Assembly (NCBI RefSeq): GCF_014651035.1 | Contig: NZ_BMWC01000001.1 | Span: 1,581,581 to 1,645,580 of the forward strand | Direction: 5' to 3' | Length of the DNA stretch: 64,000 nt | Origin: Streptomyces lomondensis | Lineage (GTDB): Bacteria > Actinomycetota > Actinomycetes > Streptomycetales > Streptomycetaceae | In this document: positions 17,487 to 25,241 of the stretch, piece by piece | Position numbering within the stretch: position 1 is the stretch's first letter | How the letters are laid out: every line of letters begins with the position of its first letter | Made by a program: the position numbers and the translations under genes | The notes under the pieces: model-generated | Seen by the model: the letters and a program-made list of their open reading frames with translations, nothing else | Told to the model about the DNA's origin: nothing | Database searches by the model: none

Positions 17487-18137
17487 ATGCGCATCGCACC
17501 CCTGGCCGGACTGGTGGCCGTCGTCCTGACCCTCGTCGGCTTCCTGCTCCTCGGCGACACACCCGGCTACGACGCCACCGGCTCCGAGGTCAGGGCGTTC
17601 TACGCGGACCACGAGGTCCGGACCGGCGTGAGCCTGTACCTGCTGGTGCTGGCGGCGGTCTTCTTCGTCTTCTTCGCCGCGCACCTGGCCCATGTCGTCC
17701 GGGACGTCCCGGCCGGCGGCGGCTGGCTGCACCGGGTGGTCCTGGGCGGCGGGCTGCTGCTCGCCCTCGGCTTCCTGACCGGCTCCGCGCTCACCCTGGC
17801 CCTGGTGGACCTCGCCGACGAGCCGACGGCGTCCGGCCCGGCGCTCCAGGCCCTCAACACCCTCAACGAGGACTTCTTCATCCCCTTCGTCGCCGGCCTG
17901 GGCGTGATGCTGCTGGGCGCCGGCCTGGCCACCGTCCGCGCCGCGGTCAGCCCCCTGCCCCGCTGGCTGGCCTGGGCCGCTGTCGTGATCGGGGTGCTGG
18001 TCTTCGTCCCCTGGGCCGGGTTCTTCGCCTTCATGGCCGGCGGCCTGTGGATCGCCGTCACGAGCGTCCTGCTGTTCCTCCGCCCCCAGGACGGCGCCCC
18101 GGCCGAGACCGTCACGGCCGGGGCCGCCCGCAGATGA
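17487..18137 (+). CDS. Four- to six-helix membrane protein of unknown function
   Basis: A 216-residue integral membrane protein with hydrophobic segments at about residues 5-25, 48-70, 82-108, 133-155 and 162-200. No catalytic motif is seen. The start at ATG 17487 follows a GGGAGG ribosome-binding site. Its stop lies only four bases from the stop of the convergent cobC, so the two transcripts must overlap or share termination inside coding sequence. I do not recognise the family. Confidence 0.82.
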   Translation: MRIAPLAGLVAVVLTLVGFLLLGDTPGYDATGSEVRAFYADHEVRTGVSLYLLVLAAVFFVFFAAHLAHVVRDVPAGGGWLHRVVLGGGLLLALGFLTGSALTLALVDLADEPTASGPALQALNTLNEDFFIPFVAGLGVMLLGAGLATVRAAVSPLPRWLAWAAVVIGVLVFVPWAGFFAFMAGGLWIAVTSVLLFLRPQDGAPAETVTAGAARR

Positions 18138-18141
18138 GCCG

Positions 18142-19209
18142 TCAGCGCTCCAGCGCACGCTCCAGCGCCCGGAGGAAGCCGTCACTCGTCCCCCGGTCCC
18201 GCACCGCCAGCCGCAGCCACTCCTCGCCCAGACCGGGGAACGTGTCGCCGCGGCGCACGGCATAGCCGAGGTCGCGCAGGCGCCGCCGTACGGCGGACGC
18301 GTGCGGCAGGCGGACCAGGACGAACGGGCCCTGCGCGGGCCCGGCCACCCGCAGCCCGGCCGGGGCGAACCGGGCCAGGCCCGCCAGGAGATGGGCCCGG
18401 TCCGCCGCGATCCGGTGGGAGGCGTGGGCCGCCTCCGCCAGCGCCCGCGGCCCCACGCACGCCTCGGCCGCGGCCAGCGCCGGCGTGGACACCGGCCACA
18501 GCGGCTGCGCCCGCTCCAGCTCCTCGACGGTCTCCGGCGCCGCCAGCACGTACCCGATCCGCAGCCCGGCAAGACCCCACGTCTTGGTCAGGCTGCGCAG
18601 CACCACGAGACCGGGCACGTCGACCCGGCCCGCCAGGGCCTCCCGCTCGCCCGGGACGGCGTCCATGAACGCCTCGTCCACCACCAGCACCCGCCCGGGC
18701 CGGGCGAGGGAGGCGATCGCGTCCGCCGGGTGCAGCACCGATGTCGGGTTCGTCGGGTTGCCGACCACCACCAGGTCCGCGTCCTCGGGGACGGCCGCCG
18801 GGTCCAGCCGGAAGCCGTCCTCCTCGCGCAGCAGCACCCGGTCGACCGTGTGCCCCGCGTCCCGCAGCGCCGCCTCCGGCTCCGTGAACTGCGGATGCAC
18901 CACGACCGGCCGCCGCACCTTCAGCGCCCGCGCCAGCAGCACGAACGCCTCCGCCGCGCCCGCCGTCAGCAGCACCCGCTCCACCGGCAGGCCGTGCCGG
19001 CCCGCCACCGCCGCGCGGGCGGCCCGCCCGTCCGGGTAGGCCGCGAGCCCGCCCAGCGACCCGGCGATGTGCTCCCGCAGCCACGCCGGAGGTGTGTCCG
19101 CGCGGACGTTCACCGCCAGGTCGACGAGCGAGCCGCCGTCGTCCCGGACCTCCGCGTCCCCGTGGTGCCGCAGATCGGGCCCGTCCTCAGTGGGCATGCG
19201 AGTGCGCAC
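18142..19209 (-). CDS. cobC: CobC-like PLP-dependent aminotransferase/decarboxylase (Rv2231c type)
   Basis: A 355-residue fold-type I PLP protein of the histidinol-phosphate aminotransferase/L-threonine-phosphate decarboxylase (CobD of Salmonella) family. It is expected to supply or modify the aminopropanol moiety of the cobalamin nucleotide loop. Landmarks are VVVGNPTNPTSVLHP, the cofactor aspartate in VLVVDEAFMDAV and the Schiff-base lysine in VVLRSLTKTWGLAGLR. In Mycobacterium the homologue is a two-domain protein; here only the PLP domain is present. Its start overlaps the end of the sirohydrochlorin chelatase gene by 23 bp. It is the last gene of the cobalamin operon. Confidence 0.88.
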   Translation of the reverse strand: MRTRMPTEDGPDLRHHGDAEVRDDGGSLVDLAVNVRADTPPAWLREHIAGSLGGLAAYPDGRAARAAVAGRHGLPVERVLLTAGAAEAFVLLARALKVRRPVVVHPQFTEPEAALRDAGHTVDRVLLREEDGFRLDPAAVPEDADLVVVGNPTNPTSVLHPADAIASLARPGRVLVVDEAFMDAVPGEREALAGRVDVPGLVVLRSLTKTWGLAGLRIGYVLAAPETVEELERAQPLWPVSTPALAAAEACVGPRALAEAAHASHRIAADRAHLLAGLARFAPAGLRVAGPAQGPFVLVRLPHASAVRRRLRDLGYAVRRGDTFPGLGEEWLRLAVRDRGTSDGFLRALERALER

Positions 19210-20128
19210 CGTGGTGGTGGCCGTGGCCGTGGCCGTGCCCGTGGTGGTGATGCCCGTCGTCGTCCGGGTGGAAGTGCGGCTGCTGCGGCATCCCCACCTT
19301 GTCCTCGAAGCCCGGCAGCGCGATGCGGTACACGCACGAGTCGCAGTTCATCCGCAGATCGCCCTTGAGGGCCTCCTCGTACCGCTCCCACACCAGGTCC
19401 AGCAGCTCCGGCTCCGGACCGATGACGTCGGCCGAGCGCACCTCGACCTCCGGGTGCGCCGCCGCCCAGCCCTCCGTCTGCTGCCGCACCCGGTCCGGCA
19501 GGATGCCGGTGAACAGGAAGTAGGGGAGCACCACGATCGTGCGCGCGCCCAGCCGCACGCACCGGTCGAGCCCGCTCGGCACGTCCGGCGCCGCCAGCGA
19601 CACGAACGCCGTCTCGACCCCCGCGTACCCGCGCCCCTCCCACAGCAGCCGCGCCGCCTTGTGCACCTCGGCGTTGGCGTCCGGGTCCGTCGACCCGCGC
19701 CCCACCAGCAGCACCGTCACGTCGGAGCGGTCCCCGGGCGTACGTCCGGAGCCGGCGCCCAGCGCCTCGTCCAGCCGCCGCTCCAGCACGCTCAGCAGCG
19801 CCGGATGCGGGCCGAGCGGACGCCCGTACGTGTACGAGATGCCCGGGTGCCGTTCCTTCTCACGCGCCAGCGCCGCCGGGATGTCGCCCTTGGCGTGCCC
19901 GGCCGACACCAGCATCAGCGGTACGGCGGCGAACCTCCGTACGCCCTGCTCCACCAGCTCGGTCACGGCCTCGCCCAGCGGCGGCGGGGACAGCTCGATG
20001 AAGCCGCCCGCGACGGGCAGTCCGGGGTGCCGGGCCCCCAGCTCCCGTACGAAGTCGCGGAACGCCTCGGCTCCGGCGTCGTCCCGGGTGCCGTGGCCGG
20101 CGATGAGCAGGGCGGGCGGGGTGGTCAC
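19187..20128 (-). CDS. cbiX: Sirohydrochlorin chelatase CbiX (long form) with His-rich tail
   Basis: Inserts cobalt (or iron) into sirohydrochlorin. The 313-residue protein has two CbiX-like halves; the active-site region LLIAGHGTRDDAGAEAFRDF opens the first. An MxCxxC motif (MNCDSC, about residue 258) matches the Fe-S motif of long CbiX proteins. The last 27 residues are dominated by histidine in HHGHGHGHGHHH-type runs, which can bind Co2+/Ni2+. It overlaps cobH by four bases (ATGA-type) and cobC by 23 bp. Its presence beside a CobN-type chelatase is notable, because they insert cobalt at opposite ends of the pathway. Confidence 0.93.
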   Translation of the reverse strand: MTTPPALLIAGHGTRDDAGAEAFRDFVRELGARHPGLPVAGGFIELSPPPLGEAVTELVEQGVRRFAAVPLMLVSAGHAKGDIPAALAREKERHPGISYTYGRPLGPHPALLSVLERRLDEALGAGSGRTPGDRSDVTVLLVGRGSTDPDANAEVHKAARLLWEGRGYAGVETAFVSLAAPDVPSGLDRCVRLGARTIVVLPYFLFTGILPDRVRQQTEGWAAAHPEVEVRSADVIGPEPELLDLVWERYEEALKGDLRMNCDSCVYRIALPGFEDKVGMPQQPHFHPDDDGHHHHGHGHGHGHHHGAHSHAH

Positions 20129-20712
20129 AGTTTCTCCTCGGCGGAAGTGGGGTGATACAGCAGGGCGTTGAGCGCGGCCGCGGCGACCGCCGACCCGCCC
20201 TTCTCGGACACGTTGCTCACGGCCGGCAGCCCGCTCTCGCGCAGCGCGGCCTTGGACTCGACCGCGCCGACGAAACCGACGGGCAGTCCGATGACGAGCG
20301 CGGGGTCGGCGTCCAGGGTCAGCAGCTCCTCCAGCGCGGTCGGCGCGTTGCCGATCACCCAGAGGGCACCCGGGCCGACCTGCTCGTAGGCGAGCCGGAT
20401 CGCGTGCGCGGACCGGGTCAGCCCCGGTCCGGACTCGGCGTCCTTCAGGCGGCAGACGGTCTCGCGCCGGGTGATGCCGGCCCCGACCATCTCCACGTCC
20501 ACGACGACGGGCGCCCCGGCGTGCAGCGCGGCGTGCGCCTTCTCCAGGTCGGCCTCGGCCATGACGAGGTCGGTGGCGTAGTCGAGGTCGGCCGCGGAGT
20601 GGATGACCCGCTCCACGACCGCCCGGGTCAGCGGCGGGAAGTGCGAGGTGTCCAGCCGGGCGCGCAGCCGCCGGTAGGACTCCACCTCGATGGGATGCAC
20701 GACGCGGTTCAC
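20125..20712 (-). CDS. cobH: Precorrin-8X (cobalt-precorrin-8) methylmutase
   Basis: Moves the C-11 methyl group to C-12 to form hydrogenobyrinate (or cobyrinate). The 195-residue protein has the catalytic histidine in VERVIHSAADLDY (about residue 37) and the conserved VVVDVEMVGAGITRR and AVESKAALRESGLPAVSN segments. The length is normal for CobH/CbiC. It overlaps the genes on both sides by four bases, so translation is coupled through the operon. Confidence 0.97.
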   Translation of the reverse strand: MNRVVHPIEVESYRRLRARLDTSHFPPLTRAVVERVIHSAADLDYATDLVMAEADLEKAHAALHAGAPVVVDVEMVGAGITRRETVCRLKDAESGPGLTRSAHAIRLAYEQVGPGALWVIGNAPTALEELLTLDADPALVIGLPVGFVGAVESKAALRESGLPAVSNVSEKGGSAVAAAALNALLYHPTSAEEKL

Positions 20713-22409
20713 TCGGCGCCCTCCTGCGCTGTCTGCCAGCGGTAGCCGCGCGGCGTCACCATGCGCCCGGCGATCTCCCGGGTCGCGGTGTTGCCCACGG
20801 TCACCACCGTCATCATGTCGACCGTCGCCGGGTCGAGGGCGCCCAGGGTCGTGAGCCGGCTGGACTCGTCCGGCCGTGAGGCGTTCCGTACGACACCGAC
20901 CGGTGTCTGCGGCTTCCGGTGCTCGGCGAGGATCGCCAGGGCCTTCGGGAGCTGCCAGTCGCGGCCGCGTGAACGGGGGTTGTAGAAGGTGACCACGAGG
21001 TCCGCCTCGGCCGCCGCCCGCACGCGCCGCTCGATGACCTCCCAGGGGGTGTGGAGGTCGGAGAGGCTGATCGACACGTGGTCGTGGCCGAGCGGCGCAC
21101 CGAGGATCGCGGCCGCCGCGAGGGCCGCCGTCACCCCGGGCACACCGACCACGTCGATGTCGTCGGAGGCCTCGGCGAGCGCGGGGGAGGCCATGGCGTA
21201 CACGCCCGCGTCCCCGCTGCCGATCAGCGCGACGGCCTGCCCCTTGCGGGCCTCCTCGACGGCCGTGCGCGCCCGCTCCTCCTCGGCCCCGAGCCCCGAC
21301 TCCAGGATCCGCGTGCCGGGCCGCAGCAGGTCCCGGATCTGGTCGACGTACTGGTCGAGACCCACGAGCACGGCAGCGCGCCGGAGTTCGGCCTTGGCAC
21401 GCGGCGTCAGCAGGTCCCGGGCGCCGGGCCCGAGCCCGACCACCGCCAGGCGCCCGCGCCCGGGCCGCCGTACGACGGCACAGGTCGCCATCGCCGGGGT
21501 GCCGTCGGCGCGCTCCGACTTCCGCTTGGGCACGAGGAGTTCGCCGCCGCGCAGGAGCGCCGAGGCCTCCGCGACGGAGGGCGTGCCGACGGCGGCGAGG
21601 GGCGCGTCGGACGGGTTGGGCACCTCGACCCCGGACAGTTCCCTGGCGGGGTACGTCACCAGCGGCACCCCGAGCCGCCGCGCGGCCTCGACGATGCCGG
21701 GCTCCCCGGCCTTGGCGTCGACGGTGGTGAGCTCGGCGAGGCTGCGGGCCGACAGCCCCGCCTCCCGCAACGCCGTCTCGACCAGCCCCAGCACCTCTTC
21801 GGCGGGCACGCCCGAGGAGGCGCCCACCCCGACGACGAGGGACGGGGGCCGCAGCACCACTTCCCGCTCGGCCGCCTCGACGAGCCGGTCGGTCAGCCGG
21901 ATCGTGTACGCCCCCTCCGCCGTGACCGGGAGCGGCGGCAGCGGCCAGGCCACCTCGGCCCGCAACGCCACCGCCTCGCCGTCGAGCAGTGCCCGCGACA
22001 CCCCGGCGACATCGCCCTCCACGGGGAGGCCGAGCGTGTCCAGCCCGGGCAGGTCCACGGCGTCCGTGGCCGTGGTCACGACGGGCTCGGCGCCCAGCAC
22101 CTCACCGACCTCGCGGGCCAGTTCGTTGGCGCCGCCTCCGTGCCCGCCGGCCAGCGACACGGCGAAGCGCCCGCCCTCGTCGACGCAGACCACACCCGGG
22201 TCGCTCGCCTTGTCCGCCAGCAGCGGGGCGACGATCCGTACGACCGCGCCGGTCGCCAGGAAGCACACGAGCTGCTCGCACTCCGCGAACGCCCGCCGGA
22301 CGGCGTCCCCCACGGGTCCTTCGTACACGCGGGTGCGGTCCGGCCACGCCGCGGCCAGCCGGTCCCGCGCCGCCGCCCCCGCCGCGGTGGCGGAAATGAG
22401 GCCGATCAC
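20709..22409 (-). CDS. cobJ: CbiG-CobJ fusion: cobalt-precorrin-5A hydrolase / precorrin-3B C17-methyltransferase
   Basis: A 566-residue two-domain corrin enzyme. Residues about 1-310 are CbiG-like (N-terminal AGHGGGANELAREVGE and the C-terminal LVVGVGASSGVPAEEVL segment). Residues about 315-566 are a SAM-dependent CobJ/CbiH tetrapyrrole methylase (VVGLGPGARDLLTPRAKAEL, IGSGDAGVYAMASPAL, VGVPGVTAALAAAAI, FYNPRSRGRDWQL). CbiG belongs to the anaerobic route and opens the ring-A lactone, so its fusion to CobJ argues for an oxygen-independent ring contraction, consistent with no CobG being seen here. It overlaps cobL and cobH by four bases. Confidence 0.94.
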   Translation of the reverse strand: MIGLISATAAGAAARDRLAAAWPDRTRVYEGPVGDAVRRAFAECEQLVCFLATGAVVRIVAPLLADKASDPGVVCVDEGGRFAVSLAGGHGGGANELAREVGEVLGAEPVVTTATDAVDLPGLDTLGLPVEGDVAGVSRALLDGEAVALRAEVAWPLPPLPVTAEGAYTIRLTDRLVEAAEREVVLRPPSLVVGVGASSGVPAEEVLGLVETALREAGLSARSLAELTTVDAKAGEPGIVEAARRLGVPLVTYPARELSGVEVPNPSDAPLAAVGTPSVAEASALLRGGELLVPKRKSERADGTPAMATCAVVRRPGRGRLAVVGLGPGARDLLTPRAKAELRRAAVLVGLDQYVDQIRDLLRPGTRILESGLGAEEERARTAVEEARKGQAVALIGSGDAGVYAMASPALAEASDDIDVVGVPGVTAALAAAAILGAPLGHDHVSISLSDLHTPWEVIERRVRAAAEADLVVTFYNPRSRGRDWQLPKALAILAEHRKPQTPVGVVRNASRPDESSRLTTLGALDPATVDMMTVVTVGNTATREIAGRMVTPRGYRWQTAQEGAE

Positions 22410-23641
22410 TGGGCAACTCCCTCACGATCCAGGGGCTCACGGACGCCCCACAACAGGAAAACCGGATTGGTCGCCGCCAGCCGGGACACCTCACCCGGCA
22501 GCGGCGCGAGCCGGGACGACTGCAACAGCACCCCGTCGCAGGAGAACCCGGCGCTCGTCAGCGCCTGGCGCGCGGCCGGCACCCGGTCGAGCGCGGCCAT
22601 CGCGACGACCACCGCGCGCCGGGCCCGCCGGGCGCACGCGGCGACGATCGCGGGCAGCTCCCGCCCGCCGCCCCCGACGAACACGGCGTCCGGGTCGTCG
22701 GCGAGCTCCTCCAGCGCGGCCGGCGCGGCGCCGTGCACCACGCGCACGTCCACGCCGTGCGCGGCGGCGTTGGCGCGGATGCGCTCCACCCCGTCGGGCG
22801 CCTTCTCCACGGCGACGACCGCCGCCCCGAGCCGGGCGCACTCCACGGCCACCGAGCCGGACCCCGCGCCCACGTCCCACACCAGGTCGCCCAGCCGGGG
22901 ACCCAGCCGGGCCAGGGCCAGCGCCCGCACCTCGAACTTGGTGATCATCGAGTCCCGGTGCGCGAACTCCGCCTCGTCCAGGGCCCAGCCGGCGGGCCGC
23001 TCCCCGGGCCCCGCGACCGTCCGCAGGGGGCCGAGCGCCCGCGCCTCGTCCAGGCACAGCACCACGTTCACCGCCGTGCCCCAGTCCCGGGCGGCGGCCT
23101 CGGCGGGCGTCACCCGCTCCACGCGCTCGTCCGCCGAGCCGAGCCCGGAGGCGACAACCAGCACCCGGTCCCAGCCCGCCAGGGCCGCACCCAGCTCGGC
23201 CGGACCGGCACCCGGCCCGGTCAGCACGGCCGTCTTGGCCCGCGCCCGGCACACGTTGACGGCCGTCCGCAGCCGACGCCCATGGGCGCTCACCACCACG
23301 GCGTCGTCCCACGGCAGCCCGACCCGCGCGAAGGCGGCGGCCACGGACGACACCCCCGGCCGCACGTCCAGCAGCTCCGGCCCGAACCGCTCGGCCAGCA
23401 CCCGGACGATCCCGAAGAACCCAGGGTCCCCGGAGGCCAGCACCACCACCGGCCGGTCCTTCGCGACGTACTCCCCGATGGTGTCGAGGGCAGGCGCGAG
23501 CGGCCCGAGCACGACCCGCTCGGCGCCGTCCGGCAGCCGGGCGGCGTCCAGATGCCGCCGCCCGCCCACGACCAGCTCGGCACCAGCGAGGACGTCACCG
23601 GAAGGCGCCGCCCCCGTCCCCGTGCCGATCACCGTGATCAC
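22406..23641 (-). CDS. cobL: Precorrin-6Y C5,15-methyltransferase (decarboxylating)
   Basis: A 411-residue fusion of CbiE and CbiT. The N-terminal CbiE-type tetrapyrrole methylase (ITVIGTGTGA, VVLASGDPGFFGIVRVL) methylates C-5. The C-terminal Rossmann CbiT domain (VWDVGAGSGSVAVECARLGA) methylates C-15 and decarboxylates the C-12 acetate. I set the start at GTG 23641 because it overlaps the cobM stop as GTGA, matching the coupling pattern of the operon; the frame remains open upstream through cobM in a different frame. Confidence 0.95.
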   Translation of the reverse strand: MITVIGTGTGAAPSGDVLAGAELVVGGRRHLDAARLPDGAERVVLGPLAPALDTIGEYVAKDRPVVVLASGDPGFFGIVRVLAERFGPELLDVRPGVSSVAAAFARVGLPWDDAVVVSAHGRRLRTAVNVCRARAKTAVLTGPGAGPAELGAALAGWDRVLVVASGLGSADERVERVTPAEAAARDWGTAVNVVLCLDEARALGPLRTVAGPGERPAGWALDEAEFAHRDSMITKFEVRALALARLGPRLGDLVWDVGAGSGSVAVECARLGAAVVAVEKAPDGVERIRANAAAHGVDVRVVHGAAPAALEELADDPDAVFVGGGGRELPAIVAACARRARRAVVVAMAALDRVPAARQALTSAGFSCDGVLLQSSRLAPLPGEVSRLAATNPVFLLWGVREPLDREGVAQ

Positions 23642-24456
23642 GTACTCGCCCCCCGCTCGCGCAGCGCCCGGCGGGCCTGAGGGTCGGCCTTGCGGTAGCC
23701 GTGGAAGTGCCCCGGGTGGTACAGGTGCGAACGCGTGCCGTGGGCGTCGAGGGCCGGGCCGACCAGGAACAGGGTGTGCTTCCAGAGCTTGTGCTCCTTG
23801 ACCGTCTCCTCCAGCGTGCCGATCGTGCACTTCACGACCAGCTCCTCCGGCCAGGTCGCCTGGTACGCGACCACGACCGGGGTCGTCGTCGGATACCCGC
23901 CCTCCAGCAGCTCCCGCACCAGCTGCCCGCTGCGGGCGGCCGACAGGAACACCGCCATGGTGGTGCCGTGCTTGGCGAACTCGCGCACCTCCTCCCCGGG
24001 CGGCATGGGCGTCTTGCCGCCGCCCAGCCGGGTCAGCACCACGGACTGCGCGACCTCCGGGATGGTCAACTCGCGCTGCGCCAGCGCCGCCACGGCGGAG
24101 AAGGACGACACACCGGGCACGACCTCGGTGGCGATGCCGATCCCGGCACACCGGTCGAGCTGCTCCTGCGTACCGCCCCACAGGGCCGGGTCACCGGAGT
24201 GGATACGGGCGACCTTCAGACCCTCGCCGTGGGCCCGCTCGTACACGGCGACGACGTCCTCCAGGGACATGGCCGCCGAGTCGAGGATCTCCGCGTCCGC
24301 ACGCGCGTGCTCCAGGACCTCGGCCTGGACCAGGCTGGCCGCCCAGATCACGACGTCGGCCTCGGCGATGGCGCGCGCGGCGCGGAACGTCAGCAGGTCG
24401 GCGGCGCCGGGGCCGGCACCGACGAAGGTCACTTTGCCGGCGGGGGCGTCGGCCAT
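23638..24456 (-). CDS. cobM: Precorrin-4 C11-methyltransferase
   Basis: SAM-dependent methylase adding the C-11 methyl group to precorrin-4. The 272-residue product has the tetrapyrrole methylase signatures VTFVGAGPGAADLLTFRAA at the N-terminus, VARIHSGDPALWGGTQEQL and VVPGVSSFSAVAALAQREL. ATG 24456 gives normal CobM length; the reading frame upstream covers part of cobI in another frame and is not coding. It lies 53 bp downstream of cobI, the widest gap in the cobalamin operon. Confidence 0.96.
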   Translation of the reverse strand: MADAPAGKVTFVGAGPGAADLLTFRAARAIAEADVVIWAASLVQAEVLEHARADAEILDSAAMSLEDVVAVYERAHGEGLKVARIHSGDPALWGGTQEQLDRCAGIGIATEVVPGVSSFSAVAALAQRELTIPEVAQSVVLTRLGGGKTPMPPGEEVREFAKHGTTMAVFLSAARSGQLVRELLEGGYPTTTPVVVAYQATWPEELVVKCTIGTLEETVKEHKLWKHTLFLVGPALDAHGTRSHLYHPGHFHGYRKADPQARRALRERGAST

Positions 24457-24509
24457 GGGGTTAGGTCCTCTCGTACAGGGATTTGACGGTGATGAACGGG
24501 CGGGTCGGG

Positions 24510-25241
24510 TCAGAGCTTTCCGCCCCGGCCGCCGTCGCGCCGGGCGGGCGCGATGAGCGTCGACAGGTAGGGCAGGGGAGCGCCGTCGAGGTCGGCGGCC
24601 GGGCGGATCGACTCCTCCGTCAGCCCCAGCGCCGACCCCCACACCGCGTCGCCGATCCGCCCGGTCTCCCGCAGCGCCTCGGCGACTTCCTGCGCCTGCC
24701 GGCCGAACTTGTAGGCGACGACGGTCCCGGGCCCGGCGAGGGCCTCCTTGAGCACGGTCGCCCCCGCGGTGACGGGCACGAGCGTGAGCGGCTCGGTCCC
24801 CTCGGTCAGCACGGCACCCGACCGCGCGGCGAGGTCCTGCATCGCGGTGATCCCCGGCACGGTCTCCACGACGGTCCCCGGCACGAGCCCGGCGATGGTC
24901 TGCGCGAGATAGGTGAAGGTGGAGTACACGTTGGGATCGCCGATGGTCGCGAAGGCCACCGCGGCGTGCTCGCGCAGCAGTTCGGCGACCCGCGCGCCCG
25001 CCGCGTCCCAGGCGGACTCGCGCCGCGCCCGGTCGCTCCGCTCGTTCAGCGCGAACACGACCCGGACGACCTTCTCCTCGGGCACGTAGTGCGACACGGT
25101 CGCCTCGGCCCGCCCGCGCTCGCCCGTGTCCATCACGGGCACGACGACGACATCGGCCTCCCGCAGGGCGTTCACGCCCTTGACGGTCACCAGCTCCGGA
25201 TCCCCGGGCCCGACCCCGACTCCGACCAGCCTGCTGCTCAT
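24510..25241 (-). CDS. cobI: Precorrin-2 C20-methyltransferase
   Basis: Methylates C-20 of (cobalt-)precorrin-2, the committed step towards corrinoids. The 243-residue product has the family signatures LVGVGVGPGDPELVTVKGV at the N-terminus, AFATIGDPNVYSTFTYLAQ and ETVPGITAMQDLAAR. The ATG start at 25241 overlaps the cobB stop as ATGA, so the two are translationally coupled. Confidence 0.97.
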   Translation of the reverse strand: MSSRLVGVGVGPGDPELVTVKGVNALREADVVVVPVMDTGERGRAEATVSHYVPEEKVVRVVFALNERSDRARRESAWDAAGARVAELLREHAAVAFATIGDPNVYSTFTYLAQTIAGLVPGTVVETVPGITAMQDLAARSGAVLTEGTEPLTLVPVTAGATVLKEALAGPGTVVAYKFGRQAQEVAEALRETGRIGDAVWGSALGLTEESIRPAADLDGAPLPYLSTLIAPARRDGGRGGKL

